Assembly (NCBI RefSeq): GCF_000179595.2
Contig: NZ_JH556659.1
Location: forward strand, 223,456 to 287,455
Reading direction: 5' to 3'
DNA length: 64,000 nucleotides
Origin: Acetivibrio cellulolyticus CD2
Lineage (GTDB): Bacteria; Bacillota; Clostridia; Acetivibrionales; Acetivibrionaceae
In this document: in pieces, positions 36,404 to 44,992 of the stretch
How the letters are laid out: the number at the start of each line of letters is the position of its first letter
Position numbering within the stretch: the first letter of the stretch is position 1
Program-made: the position numbers and the translations under genes
The notes under the pieces: generated by a model
Databases searched by the model: none
What the model was told of the DNA's origin: nothing
The model's input: only the letters and a program-made list of their open reading frames with translations

Positions 36404-37660
36404 ATGAAAAGAATTGCATTGTTATTTCCCGGACAGGGATCACAATATATTGGAATGGGAAAGAAACTCTATGAAAATTATGCGACAGCAAGGGAAGTTT
36501 TTGATGAGGCTAATGAAGCTTTGGGATTTGATTTGAAAGAGCTTTGCTTTAATGGTGATATTAATGAGCTTACAAAGACAGAGAACACGCAGCCGGCAAT
36601 ACTGACAGCCAGTGTGGCTGCATTCAGGGTTTACATGGAGAAGTACGCGATTGAACCGGTATTTCTGGCGGGACATAGCTTAGGAGAATTTTCAGCACTG
36701 ACCTGCTCGGGAGCAATATCCTTCAGAGATGCAATTAGAATTGTCAGGAACCGCGGAAGGTTTATGCAGGAGGCCGTTCCACAGGGAATTGGTGCTATGG
36801 CAGCCATAAGCGGTGTAGATAAGTCAGCACTTGAAGATACGTGCAGAAAGGTTTCGGATGAAAACCATCTGGTAGTGCTATCAAATCATAACTCAACAGA
36901 TCAGATAGTCATATCAGGGCACGCATCCTCCGTAAACGCTGCAAGTGAAATACTTAAGAAATCTGGAGCTAGGGTAGTACCTTTAAAAGTGAGTGCGCCG
37001 TTTCACAGTCCTTTGATGCAGCCGGCTGCCGATCGACTTAAGGAAGAACTTAACTCTTATTCTTATAATGAGTTGAAATGGGATGTAATATCGAATGCTA
37101 CGGCATTGCCGTACAGAGGACAGGACAAAATAATTGAAAACTTGACATTACAAATTGTAAGCCCGGTTCGCTGGCATGAATCCATGAAATTCCTTGAGTC
37201 TAAAGGGATTGATATGGCTATTGAGCTTGGACCGCAGACTGTATTGAAAAACCTTATGAAAAGGAATGTGCCGGGTATCCCGGCATTATCATTCGATAAT
37301 GAGGAAGATATCCCGGCACTTGAAAGGAAACTTTCAGACATGGGAAAGAATACAGAAGAAAGCAAAGGAAAAGGATTAAAGCTTTTGAAAATGTGTCTTG
37401 CAACTGTTGTGTGCACTAAAAATACTAACTGGGATGAGAAAGAATATGCAAAGGGTGTGGTTGAGCCATACCGCAAGATTCAGAAGATGAAGGAGGAGTT
37501 GGAGGCTGATGGCTGTGAACCTTCAGTTGAGCAACTCAAAGAGGCTGTTGAAATGCTCAAGTCGGTGTTCAGAACAAAAGGTATAGAATTAGGCGAACAG
37601 AGTGAAAGATTTGGCACAATATTTAAAGAAACAGGTTTTGAAAACTTATTTGAAATGTAA
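36404..37660 (+). CDS. Trans-acting malonyl-CoA:ACP transacylase
   Basis: FabD-like acyltransferase that loads malonyl units onto the AT-less PKS modules in trans; 418 residues. The core (about 1-300) has GQGSQYIGMG, the catalytic Ser92 in GHSLGEF, and His201 in FHSPLM. The C-terminal 110 residues form an extra helical segment (NWDEKEYAKGVVEPYRKIQ) that I recall from several trans-AT transferases and which is absent from housekeeping FabD. It is the only intact AT in the window; both AT-like domains inside the PKS proteins are inactive. It begins 7 bases after the stop of PKS 3, with a ribosome site (GGAG) inside that gene's end, so translation is coupled. Malonyl specificity is assumed from the family. 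Confidence 0.92.
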   Translation: MKRIALLFPGQGSQYIGMGKKLYENYATAREVFDEANEALGFDLKELCFNGDINELTKTENTQPAILTASVAAFRVYMEKYAIEPVFLAGHSLGEFSALTCSGAISFRDAIRIVRNRGRFMQEAVPQGIGAMAAISGVDKSALEDTCRKVSDENHLVVLSNHNSTDQIVISGHASSVNAASEILKKSGARVVPLKVSAPFHSPLMQPAADRLKEELNSYSYNELKWDVISNATALPYRGQDKIIENLTLQIVSPVRWHESMKFLESKGIDMAIELGPQTVLKNLMKRNVPGIPALSFDNEEDIPALERKLSDMGKNTEESKGKGLKLLKMCLATVVCTKNTNWDEKEYAKGVVEPYRKIQKMKEELEADGCEPSVEQLKEAVEMLKSVFRTKGIELGEQSERFGTIFKETGFENLFEM

Positions 37661-37675
37661 ATGGGGGTGGAGTAA

Positions 37676-38494
37676 GTGTATGGCAAAAGTTTAAGATTGT
37701 CAAGAATTATGAATATTGATACAGGACGTACCTGCATAGTTCCTATGGACCACGGTGTAACATTAGGTCCGATTGATGGAATCCAGGACTACGTTGGTAC
37801 AATCACACAGATATTAAGTGGCGGTGCAGATGCAATTGTCTTGCACAAGGGACTTTTGAAATCTGTTGCAAGTCATACCGAGCTCTCAAAAGGCCGGTAT
37901 ATTATGCATTTATCGGCTTCAACTTCACTGAGTAATGATTCCACCCACAAGGTATTGACCGGTTCGGTGGAAGAGGCTGTGAAGCTTGGAGCTGATGGGG
38001 TTTCCGTACATGTAAATCTTGGAGTTTGGTCGGAGGGCGAAATGACCAGGGATTTAGGAATTGTTGCCAGAGATTGTATGGAGTGGGGAATGCCCCTTTT
38101 AGTTATGATTTACACACATAAGAATCCTAAGGATATTAATGCCATTATGCACTCTGCGCGTGTAGCTGAAGAGCTTGGAGCAGATATTGTGAAGATTGGA
38201 TATCCCGGTTCTTTTGAAAATACTGAAAAGTTGATAAGGGGTGTGGGAATACCGGTAGTTATTGCAGGCGGAGCAAAAATGGATAGCGTAGAAAAACTGA
38301 TGTGTACCATTGATGATGCTCTGAATGCAGGTGCATCAGGTGTTGCAATAGGCCGGAATGTTTTCCAGCACAAGAATCCTGGATTAATTACAGACCTTAT
38401 AAGCAAGCTGATCCATAGGAAGTTAAAGCTTGGACAGTGCTTAAGTATGCTTGAAGAATTGGAGGGTGCTTATGCAGAAGAATGCAGAGTCTAA
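37676..38494 (+). CDS. ADTH-synthase/GriI-like aldolase (3,4-AHBA pathway)
   Basis: A class I aldolase of the DhnA type, 272 residues, close to archaeal 2-amino-3,7-dideoxy-D-threo-hept-6-ulosonate synthase and to GriI. GriI joins aspartate semialdehyde with dihydroxyacetone phosphate on the way to 3-amino-4-hydroxybenzoate. Visible are the N-terminal GKSLRLSRIMNIDTGRTC, VPMDHGVTLGPI, and the Schiff-base lysine in ADIVKIGYPG. The start is GTG; an ATG 4 bases later is out of frame and closes at once. GGGGGTGGAG lies just before it. Its partner, a dehydroquinate-synthase-II-like protein, is at 49862, which makes the 3,4-AHBA reading much stronger than a role in fructose bisphosphate metabolism. 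Confidence 0.85.
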   Translation: MYGKSLRLSRIMNIDTGRTCIVPMDHGVTLGPIDGIQDYVGTITQILSGGADAIVLHKGLLKSVASHTELSKGRYIMHLSASTSLSNDSTHKVLTGSVEEAVKLGADGVSVHVNLGVWSEGEMTRDLGIVARDCMEWGMPLLVMIYTHKNPKDINAIMHSARVAEELGADIVKIGYPGSFENTEKLIRGVGIPVVIAGGAKMDSVEKLMCTIDDALNAGASGVAIGRNVFQHKNPGLITDLISKLIHRKLKLGQCLSMLEELEGAYAEECRV

Positions 38495-38717
38495 ACTAAT
38501 ATCTATACTGAACGAAAAATTCGATGTTGATTATAATTCAGGGATAAGGCTTGAGGATACTCTATCGAGCCTGAATATAAATTCGATAAGCTTTATCAGA
38601 CTGGTAGTTGAGATTGAGAAGGAATTTAATATTGAGTTTCAAGACGACATAATTGACGTAAATAATTTCAAAACGCTAAAAAGTCTGGTGGAATTTATAG
38701 AAGAAATGGGAGGTTAA
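38472..38717 (+). CDS. Free acyl carrier protein
   Basis: A small acyl carrier protein of 81 residues. The helix 2 region reads LNINSISFIRLVVEIEKEFNIEF, with the phosphopantetheine Ser in NSIS in place of the usual DSL. The ATG at 38472 follows GGAGGG by about 6 bases and overlaps the end of the aldolase gene by 23 bases. It is the only free-standing carrier in the cluster and sits between an AHBA gene and heptose genes. It could carry a starter, the aryl unit or a malonyl group. Its partner cannot be read from the sequence. Confidence 0.85.
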   Translation: MQKNAESKLISILNEKFDVDYNSGIRLEDTLSSLNINSISFIRLVVEIEKEFNIEFQDDIIDVNNFKTLKSLVEFIEEMGG

Positions 38718-38718
38718 T

Positions 38719-39873
38719 GTGACGACAATTGCCAACTATTTAAAAAATGTGACCAAGCTTGTCTCATCACTCGATCAAATGCCTTATGACAGTATTCTAT
38801 CCGAAATCAAACGGGCTGTTCAGCAAAGACATACAATATATCTTGTGGGGAATGGAGCAAGCAGTATAACAGTTTCACACTTTGCCAACGATCTTATGAA
38901 AAATTCCGGCGAAAATATTTCCAACATGCTTGGACTTGGTATCAGGGTGATTGCACTTTCGGATAATATGCCATTTTTTACAGCTGTTTCAAATGATATT
39001 TCAATGGACAGCGTATATGTAGAGTACTTAAAAGCCTGTGCCCTACCCGGTGACCTGGTAATAATATTTTCGTCGGGTATACCCCATAAAAATTTGGTAG
39101 AAGGTGCGAAATTCAGCTTCAAAAAAGGACTTCGCGTTGTATCTGTAACAGGTGATTTGTCAGAAGGTCTGAAGGAATACTCACATGTACTCTGCAGCGT
39201 AAAAGGAGAAACAACAGAGCAAATCGATTCTGTGCATACATTTTTATGCCACAGTTTGGCGGTTCAGCTTAAGAGAGAACTAAAAATGCCTGTGGTTTTT
39301 TTAGATAGGGACGGAGTGATAAACAGGAATAGACCGGACTATATTAAGAGTTGGGAGGAATTTACGTTCCTTCCCGGTGTTGAAGAAGCAATCCGAAAGC
39401 TCAATGAGAAGGGATATGCAGTAGTTGTAGTAACCAATCAGGCTGCGGTCGGGCATAAAATTATTGGACACGAGGAGCTTAATGAAATACATACCAGAAT
39501 GGATAGCGCTTTATATAGTCAGGGTGCAATGATAAGTAAAATTTATTATTGTCCGCATACACCGGATGACAACTGTAAATGCCGTAAACCGAAGAATGGA
39601 ATGATTGTACAAGCTTTTGAAGAACTTCCCCTGGACAGGGAAAAAGGAATAATGATTGGAGACAGCTATACAGACATTGAAGCAGGGCAGAGAAGCGGGC
39701 TTACAACTATCTTGCTATCCGGTGACAGAATAGTTTCTGACAGCCGGAACGTGGTTCCTGACTATTATGCTCTCGATTTGCCTGAAGCTGTAGATTTGAT
39801 TTTAAGTAAAAGTTTCAAACGCAACACAGAAAGGTTTGAAGAACAATCATCTTTATTGTGTAGTATCAAATAA
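38719..39873 (+). CDS. SIS isomerase fused to GmhB-type HAD phosphatase
   Basis: A two-domain enzyme for heptose, 384 residues. The N-terminal half (about 1-190) is a SIS domain like sedoheptulose-7-phosphate isomerase, with YLVGNGASSITVSHF and FSSGIPHKN loops. The C-terminal half is a GmhB-like HAD phosphatase that should remove the 7-phosphate from heptose 1,7-bisphosphate. It has the nucleophile Asp196 in LDRDGVIN with Asp198, a TNQ motif, zinc ligands Cys278, His280, Cys286 and Cys288, and GDSYTDIEAG. GmhA and GmhB are usually separate proteins, so the fusion is unusual, and a second free SIS gene is at 42229. The GTG start follows GGGAGG; the gene begins one base after the ACP stop. Confidence 0.87.
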   Translation: MTTIANYLKNVTKLVSSLDQMPYDSILSEIKRAVQQRHTIYLVGNGASSITVSHFANDLMKNSGENISNMLGLGIRVIALSDNMPFFTAVSNDISMDSVYVEYLKACALPGDLVIIFSSGIPHKNLVEGAKFSFKKGLRVVSVTGDLSEGLKEYSHVLCSVKGETTEQIDSVHTFLCHSLAVQLKRELKMPVVFLDRDGVINRNRPDYIKSWEEFTFLPGVEEAIRKLNEKGYAVVVVTNQAAVGHKIIGHEELNEIHTRMDSALYSQGAMISKIYYCPHTPDDNCKCRKPKNGMIVQAFEELPLDREKGIMIGDSYTDIEAGQRSGLTTILLSGDRIVSDSRNVVPDYYALDLPEAVDLILSKSFKRNTERFEEQSSLLCSIK

Positions 39874-39907
39874 GAGTTTGAGAGAAGTTATTTGTAAAAT
39901 TATTACT

Positions 39908-39985
39908 CAACTTTCCTATAGCATTTTTGGACTTCCTTAACATGTGAGCAACCGGAGCCTTAAAAGGTTATATGCGGGAAAGTTG
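39908..39985. other. Inverted repeat in operon gap
   Basis: CAACTTTCC (39908-39916) and GGAAAGTTG (39977-39985) flank 60 bases in the 147-bp gap before the SDR gene. No T-run follows, so it is not an ordinary terminator. It may be an RNA processing or stabilising structure. Confidence 0.35.
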
Positions 39986-40020
39986 AATCATTATTAGAAT
40001 ATTTTTTTAGGAGGGTTTTT

Positions 40021-41136
40021 ATGTTAGCACTTGTTACAGGTGGGGCAGGTTTTATCGGTTCACATATAGTAGATGCATTGCTGGCTAAAGGATATAAGGT
40101 GAGGATACTTGATGCGTTAACCGAACCTGTGCATCCGGGAGGCAGAATACCTGATTATTTATCTAAGGAGGCAGAACTCATTATAGGTGATGTCCGAGAT
40201 AAAGCAGCAGTATCAAAAGCACTGGAAGGTGTTGATGTTGTATTCCATGAGGGAGCTCATCAAGGGTATCTTCCCGACTACAGCACATTTTTTGATGTTA
40301 ACAGCGTTGGAACATCAATGCTTTTTGAAGTAATAGCGGAGAAAAAACTAAATGTAAAAAAGATTATAATTGCTTCTTCACAGGCTGTATATGGAGAAGG
40401 CCAATATTTTTGCCCGCAGCACGGCGAACTTCAGCCAATGCCAAGGCCGATTGAACGTCTGGCTAAAGGACAATGGGAACATACCTGTCCCATTTGCGGA
40501 GAAACGCTGAAAAACCTTCAGGCTACAGAGAAACTGGTTAATCCAAATACACAGTATGCCATATCAAAGTATTCTCAGGAGCTTATCGGTCACAATCTTG
40601 GCCGCAGGCACGGTATTCCTGTGGTATGCCTGAGGTATTCAATTACACTTGGTAAAAGACAGTCATTTTATAACATGTATACGGGGATATTGCGAAGCTT
40701 TGCTACGCTGCTGACATTGGGCCAGTCTCCTATTATTTTTGAAGATGGAATGCTTATGAGGGATTATATTCACATTGATGATGTTGTAAGCGCCAATATG
40801 TGTGTACTCGAAAGTCCTGATGCCGATTATCAGTCTTTCAATGTAGGAAGCGGTATAAGTACTACAGTATTGGAGTTCTATAAAGAAATATCGGAATATA
40901 TGAACAGCAGTTTGAAGCCTGTGATGAATGGTGAGTTCAGGGTTGGAGACGTGCGCCATATAGTATCGTCACCAGCGAAGCTTGAGGCTTTGGGATGGAA
41001 ACCTCAAAAGAATTTGCGCAATATGATTGCGGATTATCTTGAATACCTGAATAAAGCAGAAAACCTTGAAGACTATTTTGCATCTGCAATGAGAGATATG
41101 AAGAATAAAACAGCTATCATGAAGTCACAGATATAG
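40021..41136 (+). CDS. NAD-dependent sugar epimerase/dehydratase with zinc-knuckle insert
   Basis: An extended SDR enzyme of 371 residues, acting on a nucleotide sugar. The NAD loop is GGAGFIGSHIVD at the N-terminus, and the YxxxK pair is in YAISKYSQE. An insert near residues 122-160 holds CPQH and CPIC, which probably bind zinc. I know this arrangement from dTDP-rhamnose 4-epimerase-like proteins. The ATG has AGGAGGG upstream. It lies between the isomerase-phosphatase fusion and the heptose kinase, so its likely job is to change the activated heptose, for example by C4 epimerisation, oxidation or dehydration. Which of these is not decidable here. Confidence 0.85.
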   Translation: MLALVTGGAGFIGSHIVDALLAKGYKVRILDALTEPVHPGGRIPDYLSKEAELIIGDVRDKAAVSKALEGVDVVFHEGAHQGYLPDYSTFFDVNSVGTSMLFEVIAEKKLNVKKIIIASSQAVYGEGQYFCPQHGELQPMPRPIERLAKGQWEHTCPICGETLKNLQATEKLVNPNTQYAISKYSQELIGHNLGRRHGIPVVCLRYSITLGKRQSFYNMYTGILRSFATLLTLGQSPIIFEDGMLMRDYIHIDDVVSANMCVLESPDADYQSFNVGSGISTTVLEFYKEISEYMNSSLKPVMNGEFRVGDVRHIVSSPAKLEALGWKPQKNLRNMIADYLEYLNKAENLEDYFASAMRDMKNKTAIMKSQI

Positions 41137-41181
41137 AAGAAAAATTCAGCTATTCCTAAACTGAATATAGGGGGTGATACC

Positions 41182-42153
41182 TTGATTATAACAAGAACAC
41201 CGCTCAGAATTAGCTTTTTTGGCGGGGGAACCGATATGGAAAGGTTCTGGTCGTTAGAGGACGGTTGTGTTTTGAGTTGTACGATAAACAAATACATATA
41301 CGTTATCTTGAAGGAAAGCTATGACGGGCGGATACATATAAGATGCTTTGAAGATGAAAATGTTGATTCGGTTGAACAGATCAAGCATGACTTGATAAGA
41401 GAGGCTTTGCGTTTAACAGGAATTAAAAACGGTATTGAAATTACAATTCTTTCGGATATTCCACATACGGGAAGCGGATTAGGGTCTTCAAGCAGTTTAA
41501 CAGTTGGTCTTTTGAATGCTTTATATACTTTTAAAGGAATTGAAGTGGAGGCAGATACACTTGCACATCTTGCATGCAATATTGAAATCAATGTTCTCGG
41601 TAAGCCTATAGGAAAGCAGGACCAGTATATAGCTGCATTTGGAGGAATGCGTGTTTTGACGTTCAAATCTGATGGAGACGTAGAGGTAAAGGCTGTCGAG
41701 CCTGAATACGACATTTATAAAGTTTTGGAAAAGCACCTGCTGTTATTTTACACAGGTGTTGGACGTAAAGCGGAAGGAATCCTTAAAGAGCAAAACCGGC
41801 TTATAAATGATACAAGACCCATTTTAAGGGACATGAAAAATCAGGTTGTAAAGGCCATTGATATTATAACAAAGGCTGATATCAAAAGATTTGGAGATTT
41901 AATGTACGAAGGTTGGATGATGAAGAAGCAGCTTGCCGGTGAAATAAGCAACAGTTGGATAAACGAAACTATTGATAAGGCATTTGATGCGGGTGCATCG
42001 GCGGCTAAGATTACAGGTGCAGGCGGTGGTGGGTTCCTTTTGATTTTTTGTCAGCCGGAATTTCATGATTCTGTACGCCGTGCATTGGGAAATCTTAAAG
42101 AGTTTCAATTCAGCTTTGAAAGACAGGGCACTAAAAAGTTTTTATGTAGTTAA
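41182..42153 (+). CDS. hddA: D-glycero-alpha-D-manno-heptose-7-phosphate kinase-like GHMP kinase
   Basis: A GHMP-family sugar kinase of 323 residues that should phosphorylate C1 of heptose 7-phosphate. Motif 1 is RTPLRISFFGGGTD, motif 2 is PHTGSGLGSSSSLTVGLLNA, and motif 3 is AGGGGFLLIF. These match HddA of the GDP-heptose route, which gives the alpha-1,7-bisphosphate. The start is TTG with GGGGTGAT 6 bases before. It follows the SDR gene after 45 bases and precedes the free SIS isomerase. Together with the GmhB-like phosphatase it completes a path to heptose 1-phosphate. Other GHMP kinases such as fucokinase-like ones remain possible, but the neighbours favour heptose. Confidence 0.87.
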   Translation: MIITRTPLRISFFGGGTDMERFWSLEDGCVLSCTINKYIYVILKESYDGRIHIRCFEDENVDSVEQIKHDLIREALRLTGIKNGIEITILSDIPHTGSGLGSSSSLTVGLLNALYTFKGIEVEADTLAHLACNIEINVLGKPIGKQDQYIAAFGGMRVLTFKSDGDVEVKAVEPEYDIYKVLEKHLLLFYTGVGRKAEGILKEQNRLINDTRPILRDMKNQVVKAIDIITKADIKRFGDLMYEGWMMKKQLAGEISNSWINETIDKAFDAGASAAKITGAGGGGFLLIFCQPEFHDSVRRALGNLKEFQFSFERQGTKKFLCS

Positions 42154-42228
42154 GCAACGAGTGATATATTACTTCCGTTTTTCACTATTCGTGGGATAAA
42201 AATAAATGAGCTAAGGAAGGTTTTTAAA

Positions 42229-42774
42229 ATGACATTGGCACCTATGATAGATTGTTTTTGCAAAGGCATTGATGACATACCTGTGCAGAAAGTTGAAAGT
42301 GCTGCCCGTCTTGTGCTTGATACCGTAAATATGAACAGGCGTGTATTTGTTTGTGGTAATGGAGGAAGCGGATCTAATGCAAATCTTTTTGCCGGTGTAT
42401 TGTCGAGAATTATAAAAAGAAATAACTCCGGAGCATGCATACTTAGCCTTAACGCCAATATGGCCATAATAACATCTGTTGCTGAAGGTGAGGGCTATAA
42501 CCAAGTATTCCGTTCACAGATTGAAAATATGGCTTATCCGGGAGATTTGTTGATTTGCATAAGCGGCAGCGGAAATTCGCCCAACGTATTGGAAGGGGCT
42601 TCAGCTGCACAGAATATTGGAATGAAGATAATAGGGCTCACGGGCATGGGCGGAGGAAAGCTGTCTAAAATGGCTGACATACCTGTCGTTGTTGAGTCGG
42701 ATAATATGGAACAGATTGAAAATATACATACTGCAATAATTTATGCCATTACAATGTGGGTGGCTGAACATTAA
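42229..42774 (+). CDS. gmhA: Sedoheptulose-7-phosphate isomerase (SIS family)
   Basis: A phosphoheptose isomerase of 181 residues that converts sedoheptulose 7-phosphate into D-glycero-D-manno-heptose 7-phosphate, the first heptose-specific step. It has the classical GmhA loops VCGNGGSGSNANLF and ISGSGNSPNVLEG, and the conserved IGLTGMGGGKLSKMADIPV. Length and motifs match single-domain GmhA better than the SIS half of the 38719 fusion does. The ATG has AAGGAAGG upstream. The two SIS proteins might form a mixed oligomer or work on different sugars; the sequence does not decide. Confidence 0.87.
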   Translation: MTLAPMIDCFCKGIDDIPVQKVESAARLVLDTVNMNRRVFVCGNGGSGSNANLFAGVLSRIIKRNNSGACILSLNANMAIITSVAEGEGYNQVFRSQIENMAYPGDLLICISGSGNSPNVLEGASAAQNIGMKIIGLTGMGGGKLSKMADIPVVVESDNMEQIENIHTAIIYAITMWVAEH

Positions 42775-42778
42775 ACAG

Positions 42779-42817
42779 GTGGTCTGTAAGTATAAAAAAT
42801 GTAGTAATGCAGACCAC
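42779..42817 (+). other. Intra-operon hairpin 1
   Basis: GTGGTCTG (42779-42786) pairs perfectly with CAGACCAC (42810-42817), directly after the gmhA stop codon. No T-run follows. It may be a 3' stabiliser, an RNase site or a weak terminator read through with LoaP. Confidence 0.45.
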
Positions 42818-42833
42818 AGACATAGGAAGTACA

Positions 42834-42876
42834 TTTGCAAAATCTCTAATTAATGTAAAAAGTGAGATTTTGCAAA
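42834..42876 (+). other. Intra-operon hairpin 2 (13-bp perfect inverted repeat)
   Basis: TTTGCAAAATCTC (42834-42846) and GAGATTTTGCAAA (42864-42876) are perfect complements with a 17-base loop. They end 24 bases before the glycosyltransferase start. This could be an operator for a second promoter or an RNA structure. No T-run follows. Confidence 0.5.
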
Positions 42877-42900
42877 CGATTACAGACAGGGAGTGAAAAT

Positions 42901-43908
42901 ATGAGTGTGGATTTTTCCATGGGAACTGCAACTTTTGTAATGGCTCACTGGAGAAACGATAATGAAGAAAGCAGGTTTTATCTGGATCAGGCGGTAGACG
43001 GGATATTTGCACAGACCGATACAAACTGGCAATTAGTTATTGTTGATGATTTATCACCTTGCGCTGAGGCAAGGGAGTATTTAAAAGAAGTAAAGGAACG
43101 GTGTCCGGAAAAGATTCACGTAATTTTTAAGGATACAAACGACGGACCAGGCATATGCAGAAACGTAGGTATAAAGTGGGCTTATGAAAAAGGATCTCCA
43201 TTTATACTTTTCAATGATGCTGATGATATATCCCATTCTGAAAGGCTTGAAACTGTAAGAAAGGAATTTCTGCAAAATCCTCAGGCAGCAGTAGTCTATT
43301 CTACGTTCCAGGTTATTGATGAAAAGAATAACCTTGTTGATGAAAAGTATTTGACCCAGTCAATACTGGAAATACTTGAGGGACATAGGGAAAACCCTGT
43401 TTGTGGCAGTGATGCCTGGATACAGATAGGAGTAGAAAAGGGGTATACAAATCTGACTTCTTCAACGGCTGTAAGAACCGATGTTGCATATAAATATCCA
43501 TTTCCGGCACAGATAGTATCGGAGGATCAACATGCCTGGCTTAGGTATTCTGCAGGAGGAGGGGATTACATTTATTCTCCTGATATTCCTTCTCTGTATA
43601 GGATACCGCAAGGTACACCTACAGTTTCACGTGCGAGAATAATGCACTATTATGAACAAAAAGCAGCTGTTGACACTGATGGATTCCTTGAAGCTTTAAG
43701 GCTTGCGCAGGAAAGTGGAAAATTTTCGGGAGATAAGGACAGCCTGCTGGTCAAATTTTACGTGAAGCTTGCTGAAACGTTGGGAAGAGAGAATCAAAAT
43801 GAGCTGGCGGCAGATCAGATAGCAAAAGCTGCACGTATTTCTTTGGAAAAGACAAAGGATATTCTGAAGTCAAAAAAGCTGCAAAACTTAATATGGGCGA
43901 AATTATAA
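42901..43908 (+). CDS. GT2-family glycosyltransferase
   Basis: A GT-A-fold (GT2) glycosyltransferase of 335 residues without membrane segments. The N-terminal strand TATFVMAHWRNDNEES, the VIVDDLSPCAEA turn, and the metal-binding NDADDIS motif in FILFNDADDISHSERL are typical of the family. The ATG at 42901 is used because GGGAG lies 7-8 bases upstream; an in-frame GTG at 42862 falls inside the hairpin and has no such site. It lies between heptose genes and the GalT-like gene, so it is a good candidate for attaching the heptose, or for moving a sugar onto it. Donor and acceptor are unknown. Confidence 0.85.
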   Translation: MSVDFSMGTATFVMAHWRNDNEESRFYLDQAVDGIFAQTDTNWQLVIVDDLSPCAEAREYLKEVKERCPEKIHVIFKDTNDGPGICRNVGIKWAYEKGSPFILFNDADDISHSERLETVRKEFLQNPQAAVVYSTFQVIDEKNNLVDEKYLTQSILEILEGHRENPVCGSDAWIQIGVEKGYTNLTSSTAVRTDVAYKYPFPAQIVSEDQHAWLRYSAGGGDYIYSPDIPSLYRIPQGTPTVSRARIMHYYEQKAAVDTDGFLEALRLAQESGKFSGDKDSLLVKFYVKLAETLGRENQNELAADQIAKAARISLEKTKDILKSKKLQNLIWAKL

Positions 43909-43926
43909 GGACGGTAGGTAGGATTT

Positions 43927-44907
43927 ATGTCGGAATTGCGTTGGAATCCATTAACAAGAGATTGGGTGATTATTGCACCTAAAAGACAGGGAAGACCTGA
44001 TGTGCCAAAGGATTGGTGCCCTTTTTGCCCGGGATCGGGGAAGGTTCCTGAAAACTATGATGTACTAAGTTATGACAATGATTTTCCGTCTCTGTCTAAG
44101 GAAGCATACATAGACAAAGGTTATGACGGAGAAGTATACAGACGTGAAAAGGCATATGGAAAATGCGAGGTAGTATTATATTCAAGCGAGCATACCAAAA
44201 GTTTATGGCAGCTTCCCCAAGATCAGATAGAAAAACTGGTAAACCTTTGGGTGAAAAGGTTTAGATCCTTGAAGGAAGATAAAATGATTAAGTACATTTA
44301 TATGTTTGAGAACAGAGGGGAAATGATAGGAGCTACAATACCTCACCCTCATGGCCAAATATATGCCTATTCGTATATACCTAAAAGAATTGAACTTGAG
44401 CTTGAGGCATGCCATGAGTATCATGAGCAGAATAATTCCTGCTTAATTTGCGATATGCTCAAAGCTGAGACCGCATCAGGAAGAAGGGTCATAACAGAAA
44501 ACAAGGATTTTTCCGCTTTTGTGCCTTCTTTCAGTGAATGTCCTTATGAAGTCTATATCGTGAGCAAAAACCATAGAAAAAGCCTTTTAGAGTTTGATGA
44601 AAGCGAGAAGCTAAACTTTGCGAGGATTTTAAAGGAGGTTACAGGAGCTTATGATGCTCTGTTCGGCTTTAGGTTCCCATATATGATGTGTATGCACCAG
44701 GCACCTGTTAATAGCGGTGACTATGGAGAACACTATCATTTCCATGTAGAGTTCTATTCACCCGTAAGGTCGGAGTTTAGCCAAAAATACAATGCAGCCG
44801 GTGAGACCGGGGCTTGGGCCCATGTCAATCCTACAGAACCTGAGGAAAAAGCAGAGGAACTGCGAAGAGCATATATCCGTTATAGAGATAATTGCGGTAA
44901 CGAATGA
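43927..44907 (+). CDS. GalT-like hexose/heptose-1-phosphate nucleotidyltransferase
   Basis: A galactose-1-phosphate uridylyltransferase family protein (HIT superfamily), 326 residues. It has zinc-type Cys pairs in WCPFCPG, the active-site HPHGQ with nucleophile His142, and a second His cluster near EHYHFHVEF. In standard GalT this enzyme swaps UMP between UDP-glucose and galactose 1-phosphate. Here no other sugar-1-phosphate nucleotidyltransferase (HddC or HldE type) is in the cluster, and the gene follows the heptose kinase, isomerase and phosphatase. It may therefore activate heptose 1-phosphate as a nucleotide sugar. That substrate change is inference; ordinary galactose use is less likely inside this operon. 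Confidence 0.85.
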   Translation: MSELRWNPLTRDWVIIAPKRQGRPDVPKDWCPFCPGSGKVPENYDVLSYDNDFPSLSKEAYIDKGYDGEVYRREKAYGKCEVVLYSSEHTKSLWQLPQDQIEKLVNLWVKRFRSLKEDKMIKYIYMFENRGEMIGATIPHPHGQIYAYSYIPKRIELELEACHEYHEQNNSCLICDMLKAETASGRRVITENKDFSAFVPSFSECPYEVYIVSKNHRKSLLEFDESEKLNFARILKEVTGAYDALFGFRFPYMMCMHQAPVNSGDYGEHYHFHVEFYSPVRSEFSQKYNAAGETGAWAHVNPTEPEEKAEELRRAYIRYRDNCGNE

Positions 44908-44992
44908 AATTTATTAAGGCATGATAAAAGACTAAGAGTATTTGAAGATTGAACAGCAAGATATTTGATGTCTGTAAAAAGGGGGAGAGTGT

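Noticed and set aside
36404-37660. Housekeeping FabD for fatty acid synthesis
   Set aside because: It lies inside the PKS operon, has a C-terminal extension, and the PKS modules lack working AT domains.
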